Assembly: GCA_020746875.1 (NCBI GenBank)
Contig: JAGTJL010000005.1
Coordinates: forward strand, 1,798,001-1,862,000
Length of the DNA stretch: 64,000 nucleotides
Reading direction: 5' to 3'
From: Rhexocercosporidium sp. MPI-PUGE-AT-0058
Taxonomy: Eukaryota; Ascomycota; Leotiomycetes; Helotiales
Position numbers and translations under genes: made by a program. Positions 22,805-36,982 of this stretch are shown here, piece after piece; within the stretch, counting starts at the first letter, position 1, and each line of letters opens with the position of its first letter. The notes under the pieces are model-generated. The model was not told the DNA's origin. It made no database searches and was given only the letters and a program-made list of their open reading frames with translations.

Positions 22805-25237
22805 ATGTACATATCTACACTCTTTTCCACACTCGTGTTAACAAGGCTGCTTTCTGGGGTGACTGCCAAGGACTTACCAGAATCTCCTAAAATTCCTGAA
22901 TTTCGAATTTCCAGCCTCCCTTCGCTTCCTCCCGAGCCCCTGACTAAACCTTCGGAGTTCTGGTACGAGCGCATCAATCACAACGGCATCTCACCATTCA
23001 TCACAAATGGATCTGAGTGGAAAGTCTTCCGAAACGTCAAAGACTACGGAGCCACAGGCGACGGCGTGACAGACGATGCCCTCGCAATCCAGGCAGCCGT
23101 CAACGATGGCGGACGCGGTGGGAAAACTCTAGGCACGACAGGAGCCCCAGCAGTGATCTATTTCCCCTCAGGGACGTATCTCATGAGCTCGAGCGTCCAG
23201 TCCTACGTAGACACATTCTTCATCGGCAACCCCATCAACCGACCGACCCTGAAAGCTTCGGCCAACTTCAAACACCCGATGCTTCTCTACATGAAAGATC
23301 CTAGATTCGGCGAGACGATCAACTTCTACATCGGCGTCAAGAATTTAATCCTAGATTCGACTGCGTTCCCTGCAAACTCTCCGTTTACACTTATGGATTA
23401 TTCGGTTTCTCAGGCGACGCAGCTCACCAATGTAGCGTTTAGGATGCCGCCTTCTTCACTTCATACCGGACTAGCTACTCCAGAAGGTGGCTCTGGTACT
23501 TATGTGGGTGATTTGGAGTTTTCTGGGGGCTGATTGGTATCAATATGAATAATCAACAATATAGCATCAAAGATTGCTCGTTTTCGGGAGTTGAAACTGC
23601 TGTAATGATTACCCATGGCTTCGATATAGTCTTTCAGGGTTTCAAATTCAGTAATTGCGAAGTTGGGATCAATGCTACACTAGGAGGTGTTGGGAATGTT
23701 GGAAGTGTGACTTTGATTGATTCTGTTGCCGAGTCTGTTCAGATAGTGATTGACACGAAGAGTCAGGTCACTGGGAATACCACGACAGGGGATGCCTCCA
23801 TCGTCATCGATAATCTCGAAACCAGAAATGTTGAGAGCACTGTGGTTGCTGGTGGGAGGACGATCTTGACAGGAAGCGTACCAAAGACCTGGGTTTATGG
23901 AAATGCATATCTCCTCGGCGGTCCAGTCCCAGGAGTGCACAATGCAGGCGTTACTTATCAGACATCCAGATCTCCTCAACTAGTTCAGGGTGGAAAGTTC
24001 TTCACCATGGCACCCCCTACATATCAGGAATACACAATCGACCAGGTGGTAAACATCAAATCAGTGAAAGACTTCCCTGTGTATGGAGATGGCCAAACTG
24101 TAAGTTCTCAGAAATACCCGTGAGATTAGAAACTGCATGCTAATTCAGAAAACCCAGGATGATACTCACAACATCAATACCATCCTAGCTCGCAATGCAG
24201 GGTGTGCAATCACATTCTTCCCAGCAGGAACATATCTCGTCTCCGACACGATCGTTGTCCCCTCCGGCTCACGCATCATTGGAGAAACTCTCTCAGCCAT
24301 CAGCGCCGTAGGCTCCAAGTTCTCCGATGCAGACTCACCAAAAGTGATGGTCCAAGTCGGCTCACCAGGCGAAACCGGCGTCGCTCAGATCTCAGATGTG
24401 CTATTCACAGTCGCCGACGTTCTCCCTGGCTGTATCCTTGTGCAAGTGAACATGGCCGGTTCATCACCTGGCGATGTAGGATTCTGGAATAGCCATTTTC
24501 GAGTTGGAGGAGCTGCTGGATCTGCCGTGCAGACGAAATGCCAGGCAGGCATTCCGTGTAAAGCTGCCTTTATGCTCTTACACCTTTCAGCAACTTCATC
24601 GACTTACGTTGAGGATATGTGGGGATGGACTGCTGACCATGATCTCGATGGCGAAAACAACCAACTTATCTCCACCGGCCGCGGTCTCCTTCTAGAATCT
24701 CAGTTCGGGACTTGGTTGATCGGAACGGCGTTTGAGCATCACACATTATATCAGTACAATTTCGTATCGGCAGCCAATGTGCTTGTCAGTATGCAACAAT
24801 CAGAAACGCCATACTGGCAGGGCACAGGCGGCCCAGCTCAAGCACCCGCGCCATGGACACCCTCGGATTCCTACTCGGACCCAACATTCTCGCACTGCAG
24901 CACCGACGACCCAAATTGCCGCATGGCATGGTACCAGCGTATCGTCTCAGGCTCAAACCTCTACATCTACGGCTCCGGCTTTTGGACGTTCTTCAACAAC
25001 GTCGGGGATTGCAAGGGCGTGAATGGGACGTGTCAAGACAATGCGAACGAGATTGTGGGTAGCCCGACGGGTCTCTTCTGGTGGAATGTGAATACCAGGG
25101 GATGCTTGAATGTTCTAGTTGATAATGGAGTAGTAGCGCAGACGCAGAACAATAATCCAGGGAGTTGGGGTGCGGTGGTCGCGGCTACTTTGACGTATTC
25201 GGGGTTGGTGGGTGGAGTGAGGAGGTGGATTAGGTAG
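22805..25237 (+). CDS. GH55 exo-beta-1,3-glucanase, secreted; apparent single-base frameshift
   Basis: The protein (about 790 residues once read through) begins with a signal peptide, then has a pectate-lyase-like domain with VKDYGATGDGVTDDA and FPSGTYLMSS, and a second copy of the same module with VYGDGQT-DDT and FPAGTYLVSD. This tandem beta-helix layout is typical of GH55 enzymes, which release glucose from beta-1,3-glucan. A good intron lies at 24100-24157 (GTAAGT, GCTAAT, CCCAG); an AG at 24148 is an in-frame alternative acceptor. At 23525-23529 there is a run of five G, and the frame breaks straight into TGA, while the next frame continues the GH55 sequence without a gap. One base appears to be missing. 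No GT-AG intron fits. Either this is a sequencing error in a homopolymer, or the gene is a recent pseudogene. Confidence 0.85.
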
Positions 25238-26469
25238 GCGCCTAGCTTATGATTGATTTGCTGGAGAGTCAAACGAGTCAAACACAGCTAGATTTTCTAA
25301 TTATATACAATCTGCCGAGTTTGTTCTCTATCTCGATTTGAGACCTTATGAGATCTTGGCCTTATTCATTCTCCTTAGCACACTCCTCACTAAATCAAAA
25401 ACAGCTTCCTCAACACCAACCCCAGTCAACGCACTACACTCAGCAAACAGCATCCTCAGTTCATCTGCACATCTCCTTCCTTCGGACATACAATCACCCT
25501 CTCATCCTCAAGAAGCCTTATGCAGCTGAGATCTTCCTTCGCCATCTCGACCATCTTCTCCTTCTGCTCCTTGTGCTTCAGCCTCTTCAACCCAGTTCGT
25601 GCTCTCACCTATCCCCGAACCCTCCTCCCAGTTTTGCAATCATCCACCTCAAGCACAGCCAATTCCGCACGGTCTTCCACCCTCAAATCCCGTCACCTCA
25701 TCACACACATCAACCACAACCCCAACGACATCAGCCCCCCTCACAAGATCCTCCTAACCACCCCAAACCCCTCATCACAATACACAATATTCAATTGTGC
25801 ATCGCATGGCACGCTATCGATGATCAGGATTCTGCGGGAGGACGCCGTCTGGGTCGGTATAACTTTTTTTTAAGATACTCATTTGAGTTGGTGGTATTTG
25901 CTTAGTTAATAAGGAAATAGGTATCGGTGAGGACCGTTGGAGATATGGAGGAGGATGTGAACTGTAGTTCGTAGCTGGTTTCGCTATTAAGCGTATACCT
26001 TCGCATAGGAGCCCTCGAAGACCTATCTTTCTGACTTTCTTTTTTTGGTGTGGTCGTTTTGAGTTGCTTGGAGTGAGAACGCTTAGTTTCGTATTGCTTG
26101 AGGTTGCATGTAGTGATAGATGTTGGAATAATTATCTTACGGGCAGCCTCTATCCCGTAGTGCTGTAGGTGTAACCTCACAGGCAACCCTCCTGCCGAAA
26201 TACAATGACTTTGTCCTTCGCCTTGCATACTTGAGAATAACGGTCACTGCAAGAACATCCATGACTGTCCCTCAAGATTCAAATATCGCCATTCTGTTTG
26301 ATATGTACAAAATTTCCTGTCATAATCATCCAACCTCCCCGCAAAATCAATGCAAAGGTAGCAGAAAAAAGAGTGCAGCATGAAAGCTAGATGCCGCACC
26401 CCAATAGACAGAGAAATGAGCCCGTAAACGCCATCCAGATAATGCAGATGCAATGATACAGTGTCACAA
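25238..26469. other. Intergenic region between convergent genes
   Basis: It contains the 3' UTRs of the GH55 gene and sulfite reductase. Apart from one weak secreted-type frame (25520-25873, listed separately), nothing gene-like is seen. Runs of T near 25864 and 26038 may mark polyadenylation or be simple sequence. Confidence 0.45.
25520..25873 (+). CDS. Possible small secreted protein (weak)
   Basis: A 117-codon frame starts with ATG and a hydrophobic stretch that could be a signal peptide ending near VRA (residue 28). The rest is Ser/Thr/Pro-rich with few cysteines and no motif I know. A larger overlapping frame in another phase has only low-complexity composition. The frame may be partial or fortuitous; I give it low weight. 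Confidence 0.22.
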   Translation: MQLRSSFAISTIFSFCSLCFSLFNPVRALTYPRTLLPVLQSSTSSTANSARSSTLKSRHLITHINHNPNDISPPHKILLTTPNPSSQYTIFNCASHGTLSMIRILREDAVWVGITFF

Positions 26470-29400
26470 TTATTCCTCGTCGGATTCTTCTTCGGCAACC
26501 TAGTATTTTGTTAGTTGTGGATCAAAGACCAAGTAGATGATGAGAACTTACGTCGTCGTGGAACGTCTTTCCCTCCGTGGTCTCCTTAATCATACCAATT
26601 CTAATGACAAAGTCGCCAAAACGCTCACCCTTCTTACGCTCCAGAGAGTATCTTTTCAGCAGGGGCTTCATGATCTCCAAGATCTCATCCTCCTTGATGC
26701 TGCTCCTGTATAACTTGTTCAAGCGTTGGCCGTGATAGCCACCACCCAAGTACATGTTGTACGCGCCGTAGGCCTTACCAACGAATGCAACTTCCGCCAG
26801 CCAAGGACGGGCGCATCCATTAGGGCACCCTGTCATACGCATGACGATCGAGTCTTGTCTCAAGCCATTCTCCTCAAGAACACCTTCGAGCTTAGAGATC
26901 AGCACGGGGAGGTATCGCTCACTTTCAGCCATGGCCAGACCACAGGTTGGGAAAGCAACACAGGCTGAGGATGACAGACGAAGTCCGGAGAATTGGACAT
27001 TGTCAAGTTTGTATTTGGCCATCAACTCCTTCATCTTCTGCATGTCGGCATCGGCAACGTTGCTGAGAATCAAGTGCTGGTTACCAGTCAAGCGGAATTC
27101 GCCCTTGTGGACCTTAGCAATTTCTCGGAGACCAGTCTTCATGGGGAACTCAGCAGTATCTTCGATACGTCCGTTCTCGATGAAGAACGTGAAGTGGTTC
27201 AAACCCGTTTCATCCTTGAGCCAACCGAAAGTGTCGATATTGCTTTGGAACTTGAAAGGCTTAGGCTTGTCAAACTTCTTCCCCCAAAGCTCCTCGACCT
27301 TGCCTTTGAAGACATCAACTCCCATGTCGTCGATGGTGTACTTTAGACGGGCGTGCTTGCGGTTCTTGCGATCACCGTGGTCGCGCTGGACGAGCATGAC
27401 TTTCTCGCAGGCAATGTGGACTTCATCTTTGGGGACAAATCCGAGCATGCTACCTGTTCGGGGATATGTCTTCTTGTTGTTGTGAGTGACACCCATACCA
27501 CCACCAGCCATGAGGTTGAAACCAGTAAGGTGACCATCCCTACCCTTGCACGCAATGAGCCCAATATCGTGAGCATAGACGTCGGTATCGTTATGTGGAG
27601 GGATCGCAATGGTAATCTTGAACTTTCTGGGCAGGTACGTTGGGCCATACAGAGGTTCATAGTCCTGGATAGCATGACCTCCAACCAGCGTCTTTTTGTC
27701 ATTATCATCCTTGAGCCAGATCTCGTGATAAGCAGTGGTGGATGGAAGGAGGTGGTCGGAGATTTTCCCTGCACATGCGTAGACCTCGCTGTGGTATTTT
27801 GATGCTGTTGGTAAACTGCTGCACATAACGTTTCGGTTCACATCACCGCACGCAGCGATTGTGGTCATCAAAGCCTTGTTGATACCTTGCATGGCTGACT
27901 TGAGCTTGCCCTTGACGACACCGTGGAATTGGAAGGTTTGACGAGTTGTCAGCTTCATGGTCTCGTTTCCAAAGGCGTTGCTGATATCGTCCATTTGAAT
28001 CCACTGCTTTGGGGTTGACACTCCACCGTCCAGTCGGCATCGGATCATGAAGGAGTAAGCAGGCTCAAGTCCTTGAGCTTTGCGCTCATCACGAAGATCG
28101 CGATCATCTTGCATGTATGTGCCGTGGAATTTGGTCAACTGCTGATCGGAAGCCGCAATGGCCCCAGTAGTTGTGTCAAGGAGACCTTCCGCAATAGTGC
28201 CGCGAAGGAAATTCGATTCAATCTTAATGTCTTCGTTGGTAATTGGAGGGGGTTCGTCGGGCAGATTCTCAACCTTGTCAACACCAAGAGCTTGCCAGAT
28301 AAGTGGCTCCCAGTTCTGATATCCAGTCTGGAATCCATCAGGGTCTTGATCGTCACCCAATCCAACCTCTGCAAGACGCTTGGCACCAAAGTTGGCAAGG
28401 ACGCGGTCTAGGTCTTTTCCAGGCTTGTTGTAGTAGTGTTTGTCTTCCTTGCGAGGCCAGTAATGGCTGTCACCCAGAGCAAAAACGGAGTAGTTGACAC
28501 TTGCGAGGTCAAGCTCCGTATTGTCCTTGATAGTATCCCAGAACGCCCGGCCGTTCTGAGGAAATTCACCCTGACCAGCAGTAGCGCTAATGAAGACAAT
28601 ATTCTCTTCCTTAGACAGATCCTCGATCGGGTAGTCTTCCATTGCCATTACAAGAGTCTTAAGGCCACGTGCCTTACCTCTATTACCGAGTCGCTTAGAA
28701 AGAGTCTCGGCATTGCCGTTATCAGACGCGAAAAGAATGGTCAGAGGTGCCCCGTAGAGACCCTCAAGCAGCTGGTTGTAAGCATCCTTGGCCTTGCGCT
28801 TCTGTAATTCCCGGACTTCACTTCCATAGTCCTGTGCAAGACTTGAAGAGAATTCTGGGTTGGCCTTCATCAGCTGAGTGAGGTGGTTGTCGCGTGCCAA
28901 GAAGTCCTTAAGCTCATTCTTGATGCGCTCCGAATCCAAGGCAAAATTTGGCTCCCCTCGGTCTTCGTTCTTGGGATTCCATCTGTAAAGTGGCCAGTAT
29001 CCAATATCGACTGCCTTCTTGGTCTCCTGAAGGACGGTCAATGGAGAGTCGTTCTCCTTGAAATATGGCAAGTAGGCCACAATGACCGAGGGACCCTCAA
29101 ACTGGTCAGCCTCAATCATGGCCTGCAGAACTTGGGTGTACGAGCTGTATACAGCAACAGATGCAACATATGCATTGCCGTAGTTCATGGCGTAGAGACC
29201 GATATCCTTCTTTCTTCGGGTGGCATCGTTGGCACTTCCTTCAGAATATGGGGTAGAGTCGATAATGAGCATGTTGACATTCTCTCCAGATGCAATAACA
29301 TGGTGCACACCAGAGTTGCCAAGATCATAAGCCCAAGCATCGGATCCGATAAGCCACTGCGACTCCTTTCGGAAGAGGCCCTTCTTAGAGAGAAGGCTTT

Positions 29401-31282
29401 GAGAGAGCGGGGAGCCATCAGTCTGAAGTCGTGCAATAATGTCGTTTGCCAACTCGTTCGCCGCCTCCGCGTCATTGACAGCTGCGACCCACTTGGACAA
29501 CCAAGGCTTCACAGACTCAGTGATAAACTCTTTCGAACTGGCAGCCTGCTGTATCTCGCTAATGAATCGTTGACGGTGTTCCTTTCTGGCAATCAAAGAC
29601 CCAAATCCAAACTCGGGATTTGAGGCAAAAGACTTTGAAACTCCAGCATTCTGGGACCCAAGGGCATTTGCCAAGAACAGCTTTTGTCCAAAGATCTGAT
29701 CTAAAATCTTCATATATGCAGATTCAACTGTTGGCTGGGAGAGGTTATAAGCCTCTAGCGATTCTGTTGGTCCGTCTGAATTACCAACTTCAAGGTTCTG
29801 GATTGGCTTCTCGGACTTCAGATTTTGGAAGACTCCACGGAGAGCTTGCTGGATGGTCTTTGGCTCAATGAAACCCAATTGATGACCCACGATTGTGTCA
29901 ACGCCACCGCCTGGCCCCGATTTGAGGGTTGTGAGGAGATCCAAGAGAAGAGGACCCCATTTCGTGGTCTTCCTTCTGATTTGTTCAAGAACTGCGATTT
30001 TTTTGATTGACTTGGGGATGGTCTCCATGAGCTTAGATCCCAACCAAGGTCTGTATAACCGCGAAGTAATTATGCCAGCCTTCGCGTACACTTCGCTGGA
30101 CTTGGCAGAACGAATGGCTTCGGTAAAGACTCGAACGTCAGATCCGAAAACGAAAAGCGCAGTCTCTGCATTCGATGGTCCAGAGTACTGGAATGGGGTG
30201 TATTCACGTCCTAGACTCTCCTTAATCTGGGCCCAGATTGCAGTCACAAAATTGTAAATGTCATCCGAGGAAACCGGTCGTGCTGTCGGGGAATCGACAG
30301 TGGTCGCTGAGGAGGCACTGGTTTTACTATCGACACTGCTTTCACGCCCAGTATTCGAGGACCCCACGGAAGATGCCTTGGAGACTGCCTCTACGGGAGT
30401 CTGCAATGCTGAGGTGGAGGTCGCCTCAACTCCTTCCATAGCACCGGAAGGCTGGGCAACTGGGGTCTCTGTGATTGTTGCGACCCGGCCATTGTCCGCA
30501 TATATGCTGGTGCCATCAACCTTAGTGCTTTGGAATGCTCGGACAGCATCGATATTCAGAATGGACTTAACGGCATCGGTATTCTCGAAAGGAATAGGGT
30601 TGTCCTGGGCAGATGATCCGGCGTCAAAGAAATGTATCACACCCTTTCCAGACGTGATCGCTAGCGCATGCGCTGTCAATGCAATATCTTGCGCCTCCTG
30701 CAACGTCTCGGATTGGAGGAATGTGAAGCCAGAATTCCGAATTGAGGTGATCGAGGAGTAGTCGGGATAGTGTGCAGGTTGCAGCGAGACGTGGATGACG
30801 ACCGGGAAGTTCGCGAGTCTGTAGAGGTGGGGTACTGAGGAGACGAGAATGGAAGAACTAGTGGTCACTGTCACCAACTTGCCATTTCGAGTGGGACTGA
30901 ACACCGAGAGAAGAGGGTCGGCATTGTGTCTGATTGCTTGTATCTGAGGACAGAATGCATTAGCAAAGCCAATTGAGTTTGGGTTTTGTAACACCAACCT
31001 CAGGAACTGAACCCTCGGTCGTCGCAACGAGATTTGGGTCTTTGCGACCAGCGTATCTGTGCAAGTGTGATGAGAATTCGGATTCGATTGACTGTGCCGG
31101 TTGAACAGAGACAATCAGGTCACTGGATAAGTACGCGATTCGTGCCACTATTCCCAAATTTTGTCAGTGAAAAGTACACGGAGAAGTCTCGGTGACGGCG
31201 GGGTGCAGGACGAGAGATGCGACAGATGTTGTGACATACCGGCTTCCTCAGCAGTGCGAATCTTGTACGAGGGAGCAGCCAT
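26470..31282 (-). CDS. Sulfite reductase [NADPH] beta subunit (siroheme hemoprotein)
   Basis: Four exons (31282-31240, 31147-30999, 30943-26552, 26499-26470) give 1537 residues, the usual size of the fungal Met5-type subunit. The N-terminal half is a pyruvate-ferredoxin-oxidoreductase-like region. A flavodoxin domain follows from about residue 798 (LFASDNGNAET). The sulfite reductase repeats start near 1025. The siroheme/4Fe-4S cysteines are visible as ACVAFPTCG (about 1390) and TGCPNGC (about 1435). With its flavoprotein partner it reduces sulfite to sulfide for cysteine and methionine synthesis in the cytosol. Small 5' exons were placed by GTATGT and GTTGGT donors and by frame; a 3' exon adds an acidic tail VAEEESDEE. 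Orthologues are called MET5/ECM17 in yeast. Confidence 0.95.
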
Positions 31283-32604
31283 ATTGTTGTTATGAAGATC
31301 CCTCCACTGGGATGAGGGTGAGAAGAAGGGGGAGAGTCAGGAGGAGAGGCAGAGGCAGAGGTAGAGGTAGTCTTGCGGAATAAGAAGGACATTTTCTTTC
31401 AACTCTATTACACCTTCTCGGTCCTAGTCCATGTCGTCTGGGGGGCGATACTCGGAGAAGTGCAGGGATTCAGGAGCTCCAAGCCCACCAAAACCAGCCA
31501 AAGATGTCGCTTCAATTAATACAGCGACGGTGAGTGGTTGAAAGTTGAGGGTGGCGGCAGTGAGGAAGAGGGGATGCTATGCGGAGGAATGCCATATCGC
31601 GTTAGGATCCATTCTGGACGCCGCTTTTTTCTCAGCCGGTCGAGCACGCAATTACTATTCCCACCACTACAGTGAATAATTTTGCAACACCACTCCGAAA
31701 TTTCAAAGGCCGCCAAGGGCGAAAGGCATTTGAATGTTTGCAATACCAGGGACTAAAGTTTTGTTGGCATTTTGAGCTTGACTTTGCAATTGAAGCTGCA
31801 GGAGTGAAGTTTATCGGCTGAATTAGCACGGGTAAGATTCTCGAGCTGCTGACGCTAACAAGCAAAGAAATACATGTATATATCAACACAGCTCGTTTCG
31901 AAGCCAGGGTCTAGAACAAGAATTAAAGGATTGGGGCAATGTACACCTCAGCGCAACCTGAATGAAGGATTCGGGATTTGAACACTTTCGTATGGCAGAT
32001 ATGACAGTAGAGTATTGCAAGTGCGGAACCGCTCTCTGCTTAACAACCATTCAAAAGGAACAAAAAGCTCATCACTAAGTAAGGCCCTTCTGAACTGCAA
32101 GGGGAATTTAATTCCACAAGTAATATGCTATCAGTGTTCGAATAAATTAAAGTCTTCTAAGGCAGCTTGGCAACCTTCCATATATGACAGCTTTCCCTTG
32201 TCCTCCTCACAGCAGTTCGACCAAGAACTCATACATAATAAGCATTGCGACTTCTATTCTCAACCTGTATCAACTCTACTCTCACGTTGACACAAAATAC
32301 TCCAAAATACTCATAAATAAAAGGTACCAGTCGTACACGTTCCATTACTATCTAACTCATTACATGTTCTCCCACCCAGTGAGTCTCTCGCCAACTGAAT
32401 GGATAGTCAAAAGATACATCAAGAAATGCTTGAAGTGATCGAAGCATCTCTCCGTTCCCAGTAACGCCTGTCACCACCGATCATGCCTCACACCGTATCC
32501 AGCCTGTCTCTTGTCCCTGAAGTGCATTTCTGCCGTACATGACATTCCTAAGCCCTTCCTCTTCTAGATTCTTCTATGCCATCGAAATGACGATCCTTCA
32601 ATCC
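31283..32604. other. Intergenic region, no gene seen
   Basis: It holds the promoter of sulfite reductase (minus) and the 3' UTR of the Kei1-like gene (minus). A purine-rich GAGGCAGAGG-type tract lies at about 31340-31372. The rest is AT-richer, with only short open frames. Confidence 0.45.
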
Positions 32605-33684
32605 TTACAGCTTGCCCACGTTGAGTTTTGGAAGGGGCGGTCCAGTACCACTTCTAGCCCGTCTTTCTCTCTCCAAGGTACCGGGTGGTCCTCCCGACAG
32701 CTTGCTTGTCTTGAACCTCCCATCAAGACCCTTGACCCAGTCGTCATTAGCCTGTCCACCAAGCCAATAACTCTCACCAATCATAACCATAATCCTCCCC
32801 AGTTTGCCTCTCCACCCAGCACCTGCAGGCGATCCAGCAGCAAATGGGTTGTCTGATCTCCCTTCAGCAGCTCCGTCTGTGTGCAGATGTAACTTTGCGG
32901 ACGAAGTGGTGTACATGTGCTGTCGTAGGACCTGTCTTGCGTACGCCATTGTGACGAGAATGAAGTATACTCGGACCATGGTCAACATTACGACAACCAT
33001 GATACTCGGTATGCTCTCTTCGATTCCTACTCCGTGTGCCAGACCTGGGTTTGTAGCTGTTGCAGCTGCTGCGCCCGCCACCCCATATGCCACAGCCTCC
33101 TGACCCCCAGTAATTCCTTCGCCAGGAGTCGTTGACACTCCGACCTTGCTCACATTATATTTGGGACTGGTGAATCCAGCTGTATCGTCAACTGTAGCTC
33201 CTCCTGGTGCGCTACTGGGGATGCCCTTATTCGCATTGTCGGCGCTTACAGCAAGGAACCAAGTAATCGCGAAGGCAGACGTAAACGCTGTATTGATAAC
33301 AGTATCGAGGAGGTAGAACCAGGCCAGCGCGAGGCATTCGAATGGGCTTTGTTTCCGGATATGAGGCATTAAGATGGCGATCAGGGCGAGCGCGCCAACA
33401 GAGTAGATGTACATCGAGAGTTGAAGAGGGGAGAGCGAAACGCCTGTGAGGATTGCGAGGAGACCAAAAAAGCCAGTGAGCTTGTTGAAGATTACTGAGA
33501 GCGAGACCATCTCAACGCCTGTCCGGAGGCTCATGAGGCATAGAAAAGTCTGTTGACATGATTAGCATCCTTCCTTCTTGTTGAGCCTGTAGATTCGAAC
33601 TGTCTGCTAGGAACCGAACTAAGCGGACAAGTTGGAACATACCCTTGGGCGGGGGACCCGCAGATATCGTGACAGAATACCCAT
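32605..33684 (-). CDS. Kei1-like subunit of inositol phosphorylceramide synthase
   Basis: Exons 33684-33643 and 33549-32605 (intron donor GTATGT, branch GCTAAT) give 328 residues. The first exon encodes MGILSRYLRVPRPR and the second continues TFLCLMSLRTGVEM, a start typical of the Kei1 family (DUF1753). Several membrane segments follow: residues about 20-50, 55-75 and 85-115, plus one after the Ser/Thr/Gly-rich loop (IMVVVMLTMVRVYFILVTMAY). The C-terminal part is hydrophilic. Kei1 is the Golgi regulatory subunit that supports Aur1 in making inositol phosphorylceramide, an essential sphingolipid step. Assignment rests on the N-terminal pattern and topology; the loop is poorly conserved, as usual in this family. 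Confidence 0.85.
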
Positions 33685-34324
33685 CTTGAAAAAATTTCGC
33701 GACGAAAGCTCGACAAAGGTTTTGGCAGCGATTCTGTAGGGTTGGTGAAGGAAGGAAAGGAGATGGCGACCGGCATTTTCGGTCGAAGGCTGATCGCCGT
33801 CATCCATGCCACTACTCCAGGCGAGATCTTGGCGCCCCTGAAATACAGTAAGCCCGACTCTTCAACAGTTAGAGATGAGGTTGCAATACGCAACAGCAAA
33901 TTGGCACATGGATGCAAAGGGATTTGGATAAAGGTCCTGGATGTGGCCTTTGTCGTCCACTCACTGGACAAACTTTACGATTTGGTCAACCTTGGTTCTT
34001 CATCAGATTCCCCCAGGATAGGCCATACGCCTGCCTGCATTTCTTGCCGCAGCGGCATATGCTGGCATTTCATCTTGACCTTAGGCTCGAGAACATACGC
34101 AAATAATGTGATCGAAGTTGGAATATTACTACATTACAACCGCTAAGAAAGAAAACGCTTTCGGTATCATACAATGCTGCCAACCCATAGAACGCTATGC
34201 TCATATCCCTGAACGTTCCCTATAAAACAAGAGAGTGAAAAGAACCACACCATTTCAACTGAGTGGTCCCAATATCGGGTCTCAATTCCAACTCACAAGA
34301 CAAGTTTTCTTCATCGGGCTAGGA
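33685..34324. other. Intergenic region, no gene seen
   Basis: This is the promoter side of the Kei1-like gene and the 3' UTR of the Rab6 gene. A 134-codon plus-strand frame (33742-34146) lies here but has no homologous look, poor codon pattern and no supporting signals. Confidence 0.4.
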
Positions 34325-35221
<897 letters not shown>

Positions 35222-35608
35222 CTTGTCTGTATTTCGGTGGCGGATTCGTGGAGCGGAGTGGAGAGGACTGGGGCCTTAGACGTGTCGAAGTATGTGCAAG
35301 GAACTCGTAGAGTCGTGAGGTCAGTTGAGCTTATTGTTGCAATGCCCGTTGGATGTGTCTGGTGTGCAGGCTGAAAGAAAGGAGAGTTAGGTCAAAGTCA
35401 ATACTTCCAGGCGCGCGAAGCAAGGCCCCGTTTACCCGCCAAGGCTCTCTGTTCCGGGCTGTCGGTCAAGTCGGCCGCATGGATCTAGACTAGCAGGCTA
35501 GGCGATAAGCTGCCGATAATTTTTAGAATATTTTCAACTTCAACTTCTGGCGCGGGAACTCCTCTGTATCGTCGTTCTACGAAGCAGCCAGCCAGCCAGC
35601 CAGCCATA
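35222..35608. promoter_or_regulatory. Bidirectional promoter region of Rab6 and NOP53 genes
   Basis: This 387 bp gap separates two divergent starts. A GCCA/CAGC tetranucleotide run (about 35586-35605) lies directly upstream of the NOP53 ATG. Regulatory sites were not resolved. Confidence 0.5.
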
Positions 35609-36982
35609 ATGCCGATTATCAAGCCTGCTACGGTTGCTCCAGGAGCGCCGCAGCAACACAAGCAACCATCGCGAAAAGGAAAGAAAGCATGGCGTAAGAA
35701 TGTGGATGTCACGGAAATCCAGGACGGCCTTGAAGAAGTACGGGGCGAATTGATCAAAGGGTACGGGATCATTCACTCCAAATTGCACTGGCAATAACTA
35801 ATTGGCGGCCATAGCGGTGTTATTGCTGAGAAGGAATCCGCGGACCTCTTTACCCTCGATACTGCTGGCGATGTTGGTATCCAGAAGAAATACCTGAAAG
35901 GTTCCAAACCCCTCAAAGCCGACGAAATCATTGCGCAGCGTTCGGTCGTACCTTCGGTATCGATGAAAAAGCGGGCAGGCGAAAATACGACAGACGGTAT
36001 CATTCAACCAAAACGCCAACGAACGAGCTACGTCTCTCACAAGGAGCTCACACGCCTCCGTAACATCGCCGATGGTCGACAAAACGAATCACTAGTCGAG
36101 GTCACAGAAGCAAGCTATGATCCATGGGACTTACAGAAGGATATCGAAGAGGCGACCCAGGACCCAAGATTTTCCTTCCTCGAGAAGACCAAGAAGAAAG
36201 TTGCCCCATCAACGTTAAAGCACAAGCCCATCTCTCTCGCTGCAAGTGGAAAGAATATACCCGCTGTCAAGAAACCGGAAGGTGGCTTTAGCTACAACCC
36301 CATGTATGAGGACTACGAGGAACGACTAATTACGGAGGGTGAGAAGGAGATTGTGGCTGAGGAAAAGCGTCTTGCAGCGATAGAAGCAGAGCGTATCAAA
36401 CTCGAGGCATCTGCAAAATCAGCCGCCGAAGCCGAAGCAGCTGAAGCGAGGGCAGACATGTCAGAGTGGGAAGAGGATTCCGGCTGGGAAGGTTTTGAGA
36501 GCGGTACCGAGGGCATCAAGTTGAATGCCAAGAGACCAGAGAGAAAGACACAGGTTCAAAGAAACAAGATCAAGCGCCGTAAGGAAGAGGAGAGAAAGGC
36601 GAAGATGGCTGCTGATAACAGGAGAAAGAACGAGCAGACTGCACAGATAAAGAAGATTGCCAAGGCTTTGACAGAGAAGGAGGCGATGAAGCTCGCTGTT
36701 GTCGAGAATGACGATGATAGTAGCGAAGGAGACGACCTCGAACTCAGACGGAGAAAGCTGGGAAAGATCGCCTTGCCCGAGCGGGATTTGGAGCTCGTCT
36801 TACCAGATGAGTTGCAAGAATCGCTGAGATTGCTGAAGCCAGAAGGAAACCTCTTGAAAGATAGATACAGGAGTCTTTTGGTGAGAGGGAAGGTTGAGAG
36901 TCGACGACCCATCAGCTTCTCGAAGAAACCAAAGAGGAAGGCAACCGAGAAGTGGACACACAAGGATTTTATGTTACATTGA
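35609..36982 (+). CDS. NOP53: Ribosome biogenesis protein NOP53 (GLTSCR2 family)
   Basis: Exons 35609-35760 and 35815-36982 give 439 residues. The N-terminus is very basic (RKGKKAWRKNVDV), followed by LEEVRGELIKG and, after the intron, LFTLDTAGD, a conserved family pattern. Then come EASYDPWDL, SYNPMYEDYEE and a long charged helix rich in Glu, Lys and Arg, ending in a basic tail (SFSKKPKRKATEKWTHKDF). NOP53 is a nucleolar factor of the 60S pre-ribosome that recruits the exosome helicase Mtr4 for ITS2 processing. The LFTLDTAGD region corresponds to the segment around the known arch-interacting motif. The start ATG directly follows the tetranucleotide run. Confidence 0.93.

Noticed and set aside
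28883..29623. 246-codon plus-strand open frame inside sulfite reductase
   Set aside because: Antisense shadow of a well-supported conserved gene.
33742..34146. 134-codon plus-strand frame between Kei1-like and Rab6 genes
   Set aside because: No domain, no splice context, and it overlaps promoter and UTR sequence.
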